NCBI GenBank assembly: GCA_023313575.1 | Contig: JAJTTP010000014.1 | Location: 1,054,001 to 1,118,000 of the forward strand | Source of the DNA: Eutypella sp. D-1 | Taxonomy: Eukaryota; Ascomycota; Sordariomycetes; Xylariales; Diatrypaceae | Length of the DNA: 64,000 nucleotides | Direction: 5' to 3' | Shown here: positions 21,991 to 33,668 of the stretch, piece after piece | How the letters are laid out: the number at the start of each line of letters is the position of its first letter | Position numbering within the stretch: the first letter of the stretch is position 1 | The notes under the pieces: model-generated | Seen by the model: the letters and a program-made list of their open reading frames with translations, nothing else | Databases searched by the model: none | Told to the model about the DNA's origin: nothing | Position numbers and translations under genes: made by a program

Positions 21991-23125
21991 GCCTAAGCCC
22001 CGGCCCGGAAAGCGTAGCGTAGCGCGGTGACGCCACGCGCATGCATAAACCCCATGGGCGGGGTTCCAGGTGTTGCGACGTGTGGGATCTTATCTACGAT
22101 TACGGTTACGGTTACGAATGCGATTGATCGATACCTTAAGAGGACATAGCGAACGGCGGAGCGGCCCTTCAGACAAACAAGCAGACAGGCAGGCGTAAAT
22201 GGGCATCACGGCAGGATCTGTTTATGAAAGGGAGCAAGCATATATACATATATAAGGTCCAAAGGAAAATTGAACCGGCATCGGCAAACCCCTTCGACTG
22301 ACTTTTGGACACACACACACACACACACATATCATACGTATGGGGAAGGCGTCATACCCATTTCGCAATCGAGCACTACCACCTACGGACCCCTCGAGTC
22401 GAGTCGAGCGACGAAAGAGGAAATCTCGGGGGGGGCGGACGAACACGAAAAGGGGGCTTTGCACTACCTACACCCGCATACCTGGCGGTTATATGCATAT
22501 AGACTAACGACGCGAAGTGCGAGTTGACTTTGCGCGGATCAAGCATGGCGTCGGATGCGGATACTTATATTTATCTATCTGCTTGGGTATTTTATTTCTG
22601 GGCTGCGTCAAGCGCGCGCAGGTCTGAAAAGATACATAGGAAAGATAAATCCTCGCGATTTATGCATGTATATATATACGTACCTAACGTACTCGACTGA
22701 AGTACGCGCGCGCACATTGTATTATAGGATACGAAAACGAAAACGAAACGAAATGGCATGGCGCGGCGTCCATGGTATGGGAGGTATATGGGGGATATAT
22801 ATTACGTCCTTAGGAAGAGGGCCGGGACAGGGCGGGATGGAGATATGATTGGTCTTTCTGACTCTACTCTCCACACGAATAACGACCTGAATTAAAACAC
22901 ACAACATAGGGGAAGGGCGACGCAATGGCTATATATGTGTGTATGGTATTTATTGACAGAGCACGTGCCGATATTACACTGTCTGCTTGCGTGGCATATA
23001 TCCATATATAGCGACAGCATAGATACTACTGTTTATTCAATTTCTATATAATACAGCACAGCGCGGCTGGCTGTAGAAGCACTCTGTTGTCATAAATCGC
23101 TACTTCTCAAACCATTCGTGTCTGA
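21991..23125. other. Convergent intergenic region
   Basis: This holds the 3' flanks of the Zn2Cys6 gene and the MFS transporter, which point at each other. It contains an (AC)10 tract at 22309-22328, a GGTTAC repeat near 22098, and several ATATATAC runs. No gene is seen. Confidence 0.6.
22309..22328. repeat. (AC)n dinucleotide microsatellite
   Basis: Ten uninterrupted AC units lie in the 3' flank of the Zn2Cys6 gene. No other role is apparent. Confidence 0.85.
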
Positions 23126-25755
23126 TCATGTATATCCCCCCTGATGCTGCTGCTGCGCGCTCGCGATTCCCGCCCCATACGTGCCGTCTCCACCTCCGCC
23201 GGCCGGTAACGCGCTCCCAGTCGCGGGCGCGAGGTGCGGGCCGTACTGCGGGTACTGATGCGGATGCAGATACCTGACACCCTCGTCCTGGGGCGGGATC
23301 CTGCCGGGGAGCGGAGATTCGGACTGCGCGTCCCGGTGATGGCGAGCGTGCTCGCGTCGCCTGCGGCGGACCTCGCGGACTTTGTCGCGGACGGTGAGGA
23401 CCTCGCCCTCGAGGCGGGCGCGCTCGCGGCCCTCGCCGAGCTCCTCGAGGGTCTTGGACTCGAACCGGCGGGTGCCGGGCACGCGGCGCTGCGGGTCGGG
23501 GATGTAAGCCCAGGCGTAGAGGGCGCCGAAGAGCAGGATCGCGCCGAACAGGATGAAGATCAGGCCCTGGCGGTTGCGCACGATGGAAGGGTTGTGTTCG
23601 CGGGACCGCCGGCTCGCGGTGTTGATCCCGTAGACTACCAGCACGGCGACCAGGCTGCCGACCTTCCCCGCGGCCGCGGACACCCCGTGGCACGTGCAGC
23701 GGTAGCAGGTCGGGAAGACCTCGGCGGGGATGATGAAGGTGAGCGTGTTAGCGCCGAAGTTGAAGGCGAAGTGGCAGATGGCGACGAGGGTGACGGTGGC
23801 GGGAGCCCCGCGCGTGTGCGCCACACCGAAGTACACGCCGCCCGTTGCCATGAACAGCACCGACAGCACCAGGAACGACGTCACCAGCCACTGCCGCCGC
23901 GGCAGCCGGTTCGCGAAATAGATAAAGCACGCGCTGCCCGCGATCGAGCTCACCGACACCGTCAGCAGGTACTGCTGCGCCTGCTCTATGAGTACCTCCG
24001 TCACCGACTGGCACGGCTTCGTCGCGTCCGTCGCCCACGACGGGAGCCCGTTTTGGCTCCACCCTGGCACCGCCGAGGTGCCGCCTGGGAGGGAAGAGTT
24101 CCAGCACGGGAGCGAGGAGTCGATCTTTACTGCTGGCCGGGTAGCCCATATGTCGGCCAGCGTGCCCCTGTTATCAAGGGAAAATCCGTAGAAGCCGACG
24201 TCTAGTCTATTTACAAGAAGTCAGTTGGTACGCCCGCGTGGTTACGCTCAGTACCTCTAGGCAGTCGATAGAACGGGTGACTAGCAGGTGACGACTTACA
24301 TAAACCAGGTAATCGATGTTCCCAGGAGATAGAGCCAGTTCTTGTCGCGGATGAAGTAGTTGTAAAGGTCATCCCTGGAGAACTGTACTGGCATTTGTGG
24401 CGGTGAGTTTTGCCGCACCATAGTACCCGGGCCGACGGCGGCGGCGCCGAGGTCGATGGGAGTGTTGACGGGCATCGCGCCATAGACGCGCTGCGTATCG
24501 CGCAGCGCTATGCCGGGCTTGTTCTTGACCTCGAGACTATACAACCCGCAGTCATATAGGAAGAAGCGGAAGATGATGGCGAGCAGCGCCGGCACGGCAC
24601 CGGAGCCGATAACGATGCGCCAGATACCATCGATGGCACGGCGGCATTGGAAGTCGTTGAGCTCGTTGAGCCCGCACTGAAGCTCAGAAAGATTGAACTG
24701 GCTCTCCCGGCCGAGTAGCACCCATAACCCTACAAGCTGGGCAAGCGCCTGTCCGACTGGCTGCATCAAAAACACAGAAGACAGCATTGTTGCTCGAGCC
24801 TGCGTGCTGGACCACTCTGAAGTTATGATCGCACTGAGGGGGTATTCCGCGCCGATCCCTAGTCATCTATATTAATGGATATCTTCGGGGATTAAGTTGA
24901 TGAAGGTGAGCATATCTACGAACCTATTCCCATGACAAAACGCCACTGCGATTCAAACTCGGTTAGCGTAGCCGTCCAACGGCTTCTCTCAGACGTCTCT
25001 AAGGCGTTATTGTCATAATGAAGGATACTTGCTCACCCATATAAAGGAGCCTAGGAATGACATGTTATTAAAGCCGAGACTGCTCGTAGCCACGCCTATT
25101 GTCGATACAATGACCAGGACCAGCTCGATCCCGTAGAGACGGGTGCGTCCATAACGGTCCGCGAGATAGCCGAATAGAAGCTGACCGACGACTGAACCAA
25201 GGAGAGTAAAAGTGTTTATAAGTAGACCGGGGTATCTGTGGTCGGGAAAGTATACGAAGGAGATGGAGGCCAGGATCACGTTAGTCGAAAATAGATTATA
25301 TCTTTTGACGCAAGTCCAGGGGCGTCACACTTTCAGTCAGCCATAGGATCTCTCTTTTGTCCTTTCTCCTCTTTTTGGTCCTCTCTGTTGTTTGCTACAA
25401 CCGTATGGGATCTAATAGGCTCAATGGCATTGGCCTATATAGGTGTGTATGTGTGTACATATGAAAACTCATACTCACGAATCGGTCAGAAAGCCAGATG
25501 CGGCTACACCCCAGATTCGGAGATTCCAGCGGTTGAGGTCCAACTCGTATCTCAGCTGGCGGCGATCCTGAGAGGCATCGTAAGTTAGTTGGAACAGAAA
25601 AACAAATCGCTGGATGACAGCAATACATCGGAGAATACGCATTGATAGAGTCACGAAAGACATGCCTGAAGGTCCCTGGACGGGAGCGCAGAGCTGTCGA
25701 AGCCGAGGTAGCCGCGATTCCTTCGCTTCTCTGCGAATGAACTCCCATCGTCCAT
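23126..25755 (-). CDS. MFS inorganic phosphate transporter (PHS family, PHO84-related)
   Basis: Six exons on the minus strand: 25755-25666, 25567-25479, 25301-25037, 24945-24924, 24858-24300 and 24206-23126, giving 701 aa. Joining them restores the family core: GFLTDSYNLFSTNVILASISFVY (TM1 region), GYLADRYGRTRLYGIE (MFS loop 2-3 motif), WWRFVMGIGIGAEYPLSAIITSEW (the phosphate:H+ symporter signature) and FNFGANTLTFIIPAEVFPT. Twelve membrane segments with a central cytoplasmic loop fit the family, which imports phosphate with protons at the plasma membrane. The C-terminal tail is long and charged, ending in Gly/Gln-rich sequence. Intron 1 (25568-25665) appears to use a GC donor, and exon 4 is only 22 nt. 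The substrate is inferred from the signature; related transporters move glycerophosphodiesters. Confidence 0.87.
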
Positions 25756-28172
25756 AGTGCGTTCAATTCTTCGAGCGATGGCGAAGACGGCCCGCTTCTC
25801 CTCGCTCTATCAACCCCTTATCACCTATTTTCTGAACCCAAGAGGCTGAGCTCGATTTCAAGACGAAGACGAAACCTCGTAATAGCTACCTAGGTAAGGA
25901 TGGGTCTCGTTCTGGTATAATTATAGACCGGGATTTCTACAAGATGAACCATTGAAACAGCAACCAATTATGTACGTAGTACTTGAAAGTCAATGAATTA
26001 TTCGCAGATGTGGGTGCTTATAAGAAGTACCGATATAAGATTGCGGCCCGCGCTGAATTATATCGAGACGCGTTCGGCATGGGAACGGTGATGTGATAGC
26101 GATGGGTGGATATGGATATGAATGAGGTTATCAGGGGTCTAGAATGTCCCATGTGGACTGACTGGGCTGCATGCAATGGTTGGAGGACTTGGGGGAAAGT
26201 TCAGGGGTCTTAAGGCTCTTATCCATCTAGCCGGAGCTAAAGAAAATTAATGGGATTATGAATCCATATGCCCAGGTGAGACCTTGGACGGATGTTACCT
26301 TTTATTTTAAGGTAATTTTTATATTTATTTTTATAAGTACTTTCAAGGTTTACTTAGTGGTATACCACTTGTTGCATACCCCTAGGTAGGTGATTCGTAG
26401 TAGTATGTATATTCACATATACGGCTATTAATAACGTTCAATGTTATTATACTTTATACTCAGTTAAGTACGACTACTGAAACATCCGTGACAGATCTTA
26501 ACTCGTTTCCCTTGCCCTCTTCTATCTCGTTACCCTGGGATATTTATATACCTATACAGCTTTACAATAAGTACCGACATAGATCGTTTGATCGTCTAGA
26601 TCGTCCTACTATTTGAGCAAGACTGGCGGCTGTCACATTAAAGTATCCATACGAAGACTACTATGTATGGGATCTGATAATTTCTGCGCCTCAATCTTGG
26701 CAATCATAGCAAGTTTGGTCCCTATGGCCCACCTCAACGGCCACCAATGCCCACGACCCTGGGATGCCCCGTGCCCTTATTAAGACTCTTGATTGGGCAA
26801 TTTGTTTCGTCACCTTGTCGGTATCTTGTTGCAGACACACTTGGACCGCACTTGGACACACCAAAGAGGCAGAGAGGCCAGTGGAAAGAGCTGAGATCTT
26901 CAGCTCTGGCAAGGTAGCAAGCAGTGAAGCAATAACTTGTACGTAAAGTTTTTACGTCGGACACCACGGACTCGGGTTCGTAACATTTCCAGACTATGTA
27001 CGTATGATATAGTTATGTCTGTCTACCTACTGGCAGACTGGGCATGTACCAGCCCTAGAGACTCCACATAACGCTACCTAGGTACCGTTAAATACCGGTT
27101 AGTTCGAGCTATATGTAACCTTCATAGTAGTAGTTGGTTTCAGTAAATGCATAAGTATGTCAGTTATAGTGGAGTGTGGGGGTCTTCCCGGAACTTGCCT
27201 CCTGTTAGTTTCTTGTTAGTTACAACTGAACTATTCTAAGGTACGTATTTATGGATGTGCTTCTTCGTAAGGCAGAGTACTACTTCGTACATACCTACCT
27301 GGTAGTTAGGATGGATATTCATCGACTCGACTCCTTTGAAAATAATCCACATTCTCACCCTTCTCACACGCTCCCATCCCAATAATTACAATAATTACGT
27401 AGGAAATCCCCTTCTTTTAAAAAAGGGGTGCGTGGCATCCATAATCTGGTGGCTCAACGTCACGTCATCATTGGCCTTTTTATATAAATTGGTCGTATAG
27501 TAGCCGCCGGCCCGGAATTCTGTATATGTCTATTCCTATTTGTTCTATCTGAATTTTCTGCCCCGGAGAAACTGGCCGCGATCGTTACCCTGATCACGGC
27601 GGCTATTTCTCCCCCTTCACCAATCCCTTCCCCCAACGCTTGCCAGGTCTAGAGCCGGCTTCTTTCGGTCTACTTCAACGGCCTCCCCCTCCTTTATCGC
27701 AACACTTACATGCAAGCAATACCCAGCTAGTGGCACATATGTTTAGTTTTCCTCCGGGTCAAGGCGGGCATAGCTGACCGGTCCGTACCCTTTGCTCCAT
27801 AATGCTTTGTCTAAGTCCGCCTCGAGACTCAGGAAAGAGGCAAACCCTGCGCAGAACAGACGCGAGGCTCCACCGGTGGCTATCATCGGAAGAAGTCCTG
27901 TCTCTTCGGCCAATCTCCGACGGCTGCCGGCACTATTCGCTTCGGAGATGACTGTATCTTCTCTCGGAGCAGGCTATCGTCCTAAACTCATACGCCTGTC
28001 GGCGGCAGCCACTCTTCAGCACGGCGCCGAAGGGGTAGGTAGCCGGCAGACTTTTTTAGCGCCTCTCATTTTTATCGGATTTTGGACTACTACCCCATAC
28101 CTGAGAGAGCTCGAATACTAGGTGGTCGAGGGCGTGTGCCCGGCGTGTGGCCCATCTTGGTTGGCCACCGCG
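25756..28172. other. Intergenic region upstream of the MFS transporter
   Basis: This 2.4-kb region lies between two divergently arranged genes. It is AT-rich from 26300 to 26600 and contains a TACCTAGGTA palindrome at 27073-27090. I saw no CACGTG site of the type used by phosphate regulators. No frame shows gene-like bias. Confidence 0.5.
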
Positions 28173-29551
28173 ATGGCTGGCTCGCGGACATCGTCGTCTT
28201 ACAATACCGCCTCCACCCAGCCGACCCACACCACCCAATCCCAGATCTTTTCGAGCCCGGCAGGCTCGAATTGGACTCCTATCACCACGGCCTCCGACCT
28301 GACCCAAGGCTCCGGGAGCCCACAGGGCTTCCCTACGCCCCTGGATCTCGGTCCCCCAGGCTTTCGTGCAACCATGTACTAATTCTCCTACCCATCCCGA
28401 ACCCTCCCCCACTTTTCCCCAAGCAAATGTCACTCTCTAACTCACCCATAAACAGTACATTATTCGAGAATACTATCAATGAGAGGACCGTCTACCTTGG
28501 TCCCTGGGAGATCGTCGGAAGCGAGCAGCGCCGTGTTCTCTGGCAATGTAGTTATCAAATGGAACGCCTTGAACAATTTCGTACGTTGCTTTCCGCTACA
28601 TCCGCCTTTTTTATGATATACACAGCAAGTTCTAAAACAGTACCTACAGTGCCTACCGCGTCTCCGTCAGATGTGATCCCTCATACCTTACATGCGCGGC
28701 ACCGCCAGTTCTCCGACCCCTTCCAACTTGAGCAGTACGTCACTTTTCGTGAGCCTCATAGGGTTAGGTATACGAATGAAGCTGGTGTAGTCACCCTTGA
28801 TCAACTTATCGAGGTCAAGTATGAGTTCAGTACTGTTGAGTCATCCTTGCGCTTCCAGGGCGACCTACGGAGGAAGGATCTCGTAGACTGCTTCGATGTG
28901 GATGTCGTTTGGACGGACACTCAAGGCAGGACGGACTCTTTCGGCAACGTTCGAGGAATCGGGGCAGTTCAAAGGCTCAAGATGTGGACAGACCAGTATA
29001 GCTCAGCCCATTCGCTGACGATATTTGCCAATCGAGCCGAGGGTCGATATAGAGAGTACTTCGTCGACCACTTCGAGGGCGAAGTTAGGAATAGGGACGA
29101 CCGACGGCGCACTCTGCGACTCGTTACCCAAGGCCGACGGGGTGGCGCTCATGAAGGTCGAAGGATCTCGCTCTCATCCGCATTCAGGTCACGTCAGCGC
29201 TCCTCACACGGTGCATCATCATCCGGTGCCAATGCCGACATACGCTATCTGGGGATTCAGTTCAGCAGGAACGAGGGTGAGATACAAGACCCTGGTGCTA
29301 GCGATGGTTTTGCTTGGTCAACCGCTGATAGACCATAAGATTACCGAAGGTTCCTCGACACCTGGATGATGGCACACTCTTCGGACAGCGAGTTCCGCGG
29401 CGTGGCATACCCGCAAGAACGTTTCGAGCTCCCTTCGCCCGAGATGCATCCAAATGCGCCCTACGAGTTGCCAGCTTCTACTGTATTTCGGTACGAAATA
29501 ATGGGGAGCGTTCCCGAAACAACTGAGACAAATCAAGATGATACGACTTGA
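28173..29551 (+). CDS. Unrecognised conserved-looking fungal protein
   Basis: Predicted exons are 28173-28375, 28456-28580, 28626-29276 and 29340-29551, giving 396 aa. The introns at 28376-28455 (CTAAC branch) and 29277-29339 have clear signals, and each restores frame. The 45-bp middle intron (28581-28625, donor GTACGT, acceptor ACAG) is less certain: retaining it keeps frame and adds 15 residues. The N-terminus is Ser/Thr/Pro rich. The body, from RTVYLGPWEIVGSEQRRVL through FSDPFQLEQYVTFREPHRVRYT and DCFDVDVVWTDTQGRTDSFGNVRG to RYLGIQFSRNEDYRRFLDTW, looks like a folded domain with alternating strands. I see no catalytic motif, signal peptide or membrane segment. I do not recognise a named family. 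The sequence after the domain resembles an acidic, flexible tail. Confidence 0.7.
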
Positions 29552-32500
29552 AGGAACCCGATATACGGTGAAGTATCAGCCTATGTACGCATTAGGGCCA
29601 GTACTCGATGAGTCAGCAACTGTCGAAGCCATCACAGCCCACGATCTTTCCACGATCTTACCGAAGGCTTGAAGACGGCCACGCTTCGGAAGCATGGGCC
29701 CGCCTCGCGCTCCGGAAGCAAAGAAGACTCGCTTCTTCCATATGCGTGGTTCTCGGAATTTTCTAGCAACCGACGATACATCACGTGTGTGTCCCGAGAC
29801 GAAACGATATGCCTGGAAAGGACACGATATCCAAGGCTTCATGCCTTGGGGGTGGAGTGGGACGCTGCTAGGTGGTCACCTAGCTATGAGCGACCTGCGT
29901 CTAAGCCATTTAAATCAGATGTGCCTTGTTCGTATGCTCCCAACACCAGTCGCAGATACACTGTAACTTCTAGCCGATCATCCATGAACTCCATCATCTG
30001 GAAGGCCCCGGCCAGTTACACTGTGGGCGCCGGCTCTCCACGTTGAGTGTGTCTGGGAGCACAAGGAGCTTGCTTCACTGGGCTCGGGGCCAAAAGAATT
30101 CCAGAGGAGGGGAGAAAGGGAGATGCGAAACGGAAGAAGCATCTTAGATGTATATACAGCCGAAGAACCATCTCGGCACAAATCTACCGGGTACCACCAT
30201 CTACTACAGGATACAGGATATCACACAGAGCGAGGTAGATTTAGTATATACATAAGAGTTATTTGGATACATAGAAGTCGAGGAACACTTCACATTGGCA
30301 TGTAAATCACTGTGGTAAACGTCGTTATATGGCAATAGTTCCAGTATTGGTGGTGAAGGCGTTGATCTCATCCAGAAGCTGGGCAAAGATATCTTTTTTT
30401 TCTTCTGCCTGCGGGCGTGTGGGGGGTTAGATGAGCAGCAGCGGAAATAGAACACTATCTACAACTACATCATACCTCGCCTTATCTACACTTATTCATT
30501 CAAGCTATGAAACGTACTGATGGAATCTACTCATTCTATCGTCCATCATGGACCCGTGCGTTATTAACTTATCCGCATATGCCACTTTACCTAATACTGT
30601 ACTAGGGGAAGTCAATGCAGATCAACCGTCGTTCAGTGCCAATGCCCCGTAGCAAGTGAGCGGCGCCGAGACAAGACAATCGGGGGACGGGTGGCGCGTT
30701 CGAGCGCGAGTTTCCGCGGAAGAGCGAGCCCCCTTCTTTACCTTGGCTGCCAGCATCTTAGCCAGAGTAAACACTAGAAGCCGGAGGGGAAAGCAAGGTC
30801 CGTTATCGTGTCGTTAGCTTTCTGCTCCGGTGTCTATTCATTGCCTTGTCGGCCACCAGGTAGATTTGTATAATATAGGTTCATCTTATCTAAGTTCACA
30901 TGTGATACGACTCTAAAACCTTTGAAAGTCACGCCGCTGGCTGATAAAAGGTTTAAGACGACCATGCCCAGTGCTCACCTTTTCTCTCCGTTCTGCCCCT
31001 TTTAGCTTCCTGCCGCTGCCCCCGCTGCCACTGAAAGAAAGAAGAGCCTCAGATTGTACGCCTTCAGAAAATCACTCGGGCTAGCTATGTTGAAATCCGT
31101 TAATTCTGTTCTCGAACAACGGCTGATAATGGCCTGCGATAGATATGTTTTATTCGTTGTTCCATTCCCTCCGCACAGTGATCAGAGGTAATACCATATC
31201 CTCCGGATATCGATATTCGTGACTGAGTTCTCACCAACCGGATATCGGTTTGTCCTGTCTGCTATGGTCTGTACCTCGAATCTTTGTGCCCTGCTGCTCT
31301 TCCTATGAAACCACACCTGCGTCTGCCAGTGCCCGCATACTGGATCGCCCCTTTCTATGAACTCTACCCACGAGCAAGTCCACCTCCCGGTAGACGCGAC
31401 CTACCTTTTGCCGCTTGAAGAATGGAGACTAGCGTGAGTATCATGGCATGAATCGGCCATCCTTCCATAGGCACCTAGCCTACTCGCCAAAGCACCGAAG
31501 GCGGTAGCAGAGCAAGAATTCTTCGCTGACTGCCTCATCGCTATCGTCTGCTAGCTTATCCCGGTTGCTAGAAGCCTATGTAGATGTCGTCCTGCGAAGC
31601 CCTAAGGCGGGGCTCGCTCTAGTCTAGAACCATATGGCAGCGGCGAGTCCGCTCAGCAGCAGGATAACGCACATACCGGCCGGAACGCGGTATAGCGTAA
31701 GTTGCCATGCTAGTTCGCTGCCCTTTTGACCATGGATCTCCCTGAATAAAACCCGCCCAAAACCCGAGCATGACTACGCCTCACCCAGGACGTAACGTGA
31801 GTGCATATGCCAGATACACACGGAGCCGAGACACATCAATACGCGTGATGCGCTTGACAGAATTGCTGGGCGCCCAACGAGGAGCGAAGATCTCGGTCCA
31901 ACGTGTAAGCCCACCGCGCTCCTCTCCCTCGGCCTTCGGCCCTCGGATCGTAGACTTAGAGGATGTCATGAGCATTCGAAGCCCATTCGATGCGCGTCTC
32001 GTGTATTTTCAGCACGTCAGTGATACTACCAAGCAAGGTCGAGCTGACTTCGGCCGAGGAACTACATATCTCGAAAGTCCGAGAATATCCTTAACAAGCA
32101 GAGCGATTTAGAGACGTCGACGGGGACGCCAGGCTCCGCGGAGATCTCGTCGTCCGACAGGCCGAGGAACAGTCCAGCGCTCAACTTCCTCGCGTAAGCC
32201 GGACCTGTGGAGTGCGAGGTGCGTGTGTGGCTCGTACTTCATGACACTATGCCGAGCAGGCAGATCAAGCGCCCCTCCATGTATTCGCGGGCGGGATCGG
32301 GGAGTTAGGAGCGCGGAGTCTGAAACGGCGCGTCGTGTGAAAATCGCGTCTCGGGCTCTGGATCGACGACACGCTGAACCGCGGTCGTGGGACGTCGGGG
32401 CATGACTTCGGCACGTGACTGCGGTTGGCCGGGACGGACGAGCAAAGTTTTCAGAGGCCGCAGGAGCGTGTACTAACGACCGCAATTTCTGGCCATGGAC

Positions 32501-33512
32501 GGGGCCAGTATTCCCACGGGGTGGCCGATAAATTGCGCGGATGAATCCTGCCAACCTTACTTTCTCGAGACCCCCACCTCATGCGCACTTACGCTTCCTA
32601 CAATGATAGTAGTCGACTATAACCGACGGATGTGGGGGCAGGGAGTTCGGAGGGAATGGGCCGGATCGTATGAATGCAGTCGTTCAAGTGGGCGCGTGGT
32701 CAGATTCACGGAACGCTCTTTTCGGAATTGGAAGAAAAAGGGGGGACTTCCAAAGTGATATTAAGTTGAGCGAACGTGTTCCTCTGTTGCTGCCATAAGA
32801 ATATTTAGCCAAGACCCCGGCTTCAATGACGTAGAGTCGGCAGGGTGACGTCGTCCCGGTATGTACGTATATGTCTACGGTCTGTGCTTGTGTCGTCGTT
32901 CTGCGCGTGTGTGGGCCGCTATTCCTTGTCTATCCCATCCCATCTCAGGTTAAGTCGGACATGGGAAGAAGTGTCAAGGGCTGGCGTACCTACCTAGGTA
33001 GGCATGGATGTACCATACTGTCAACTTATTCCGCCCTCCTGCATTGACATCCATGGGGATAACCTCCTACATATAGGTACATGTCATAATATGTACGGGC
33101 TACGGGTATGGGTAGGCATGTAACGCTACGCAGACATATGTTCCTTGTACGAGCAGTACGAGGTGCATGTCTCGGCCATCCATACTGCCATATCAGGCAC
33201 GCTCATTGAAGACGTCGGGTATGTGCACAACTGCAACCTTTCAGAGGGCCGTTTCCTTTCCTTTCCTTGCCGGAAATAAAGCCTAGTGGGTCTGTAGTAT
33301 GGTAGACAGACACACAGCTTTCCCGCAGCTCCTATCACGACCCATGTCGTCGACACCTCCATCTATGTATCTACACTTGCTTACGACCTTGAAGTGGTGG
33401 GTGCCCTGTCAGACTGCCTCCCATGCATACATGACACATTCTACAGCGGATGTATATGCGAGCGCGCGGGCATCCCACCCTTCCCACGGTAGCATCCGTT
33501 TATTTCTATCTA

Positions 33513-33530
33513 CCCCCCCCCCCCCCCCCC
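33513..33530. repeat. Homopolymer run of 18 C
   Basis: An uninterrupted C run, followed 125 bases later by an uninterrupted run of 14 G. The arms are complementary, and together with the CCCCCCGCCC / GGGGGCGGGG words between them they could fold back. The G-rich strand may also form quadruplex structure. Confidence 0.85.
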
Positions 33531-33654
33531 AACTTCCCCCCGCCCTACCCCTCCATCTTTTTAAGAAAAGGGGGCGGGGGCAGAGTGTGCTATTGTGTGT
33601 GTGTCTTGACATATGCCGCGAGGAAAACACCAAAAAAAAAGGGAAAGTTAGACC

Positions 33655-33668
33655 GGGGGGGGGGGGGG
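33655..33668. repeat. Homopolymer run of 14 G
   Basis: This pairs in principle with the C run at 33513-33530. It lies in intergenic DNA with no nearby gene start. Confidence 0.85.

Noticed and set aside
23234..24205. A 323-residue plus-strand reading frame opposite the transporter
   Set aside because: It overlaps the last transporter exon in antisense and is explained by the high GC of that exon; its composition is Ala/Gly/Asp/Arg as expected of an antisense shadow.
29669..30046. A 125-residue frame after the unrecognised gene
   Set aside because: It starts with TTG, lies in the probable 3' flank and has no coding bias.
30325..30408. Possible last exon on the minus strand (AEEKKDIFAQLLDEINAF...)
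   Set aside because: A good acceptor and a CTAAC branch point precede it and it ends in a stop, but no upstream exon joins it in frame, so I could not support a gene.
32108..32554. A 148-residue minus-strand frame in GC-rich DNA
   Set aside because: It begins with a non-ATG codon, has no fungal codon bias and shows no motif; it is Arg/Pro-rich as random GC-rich DNA is.
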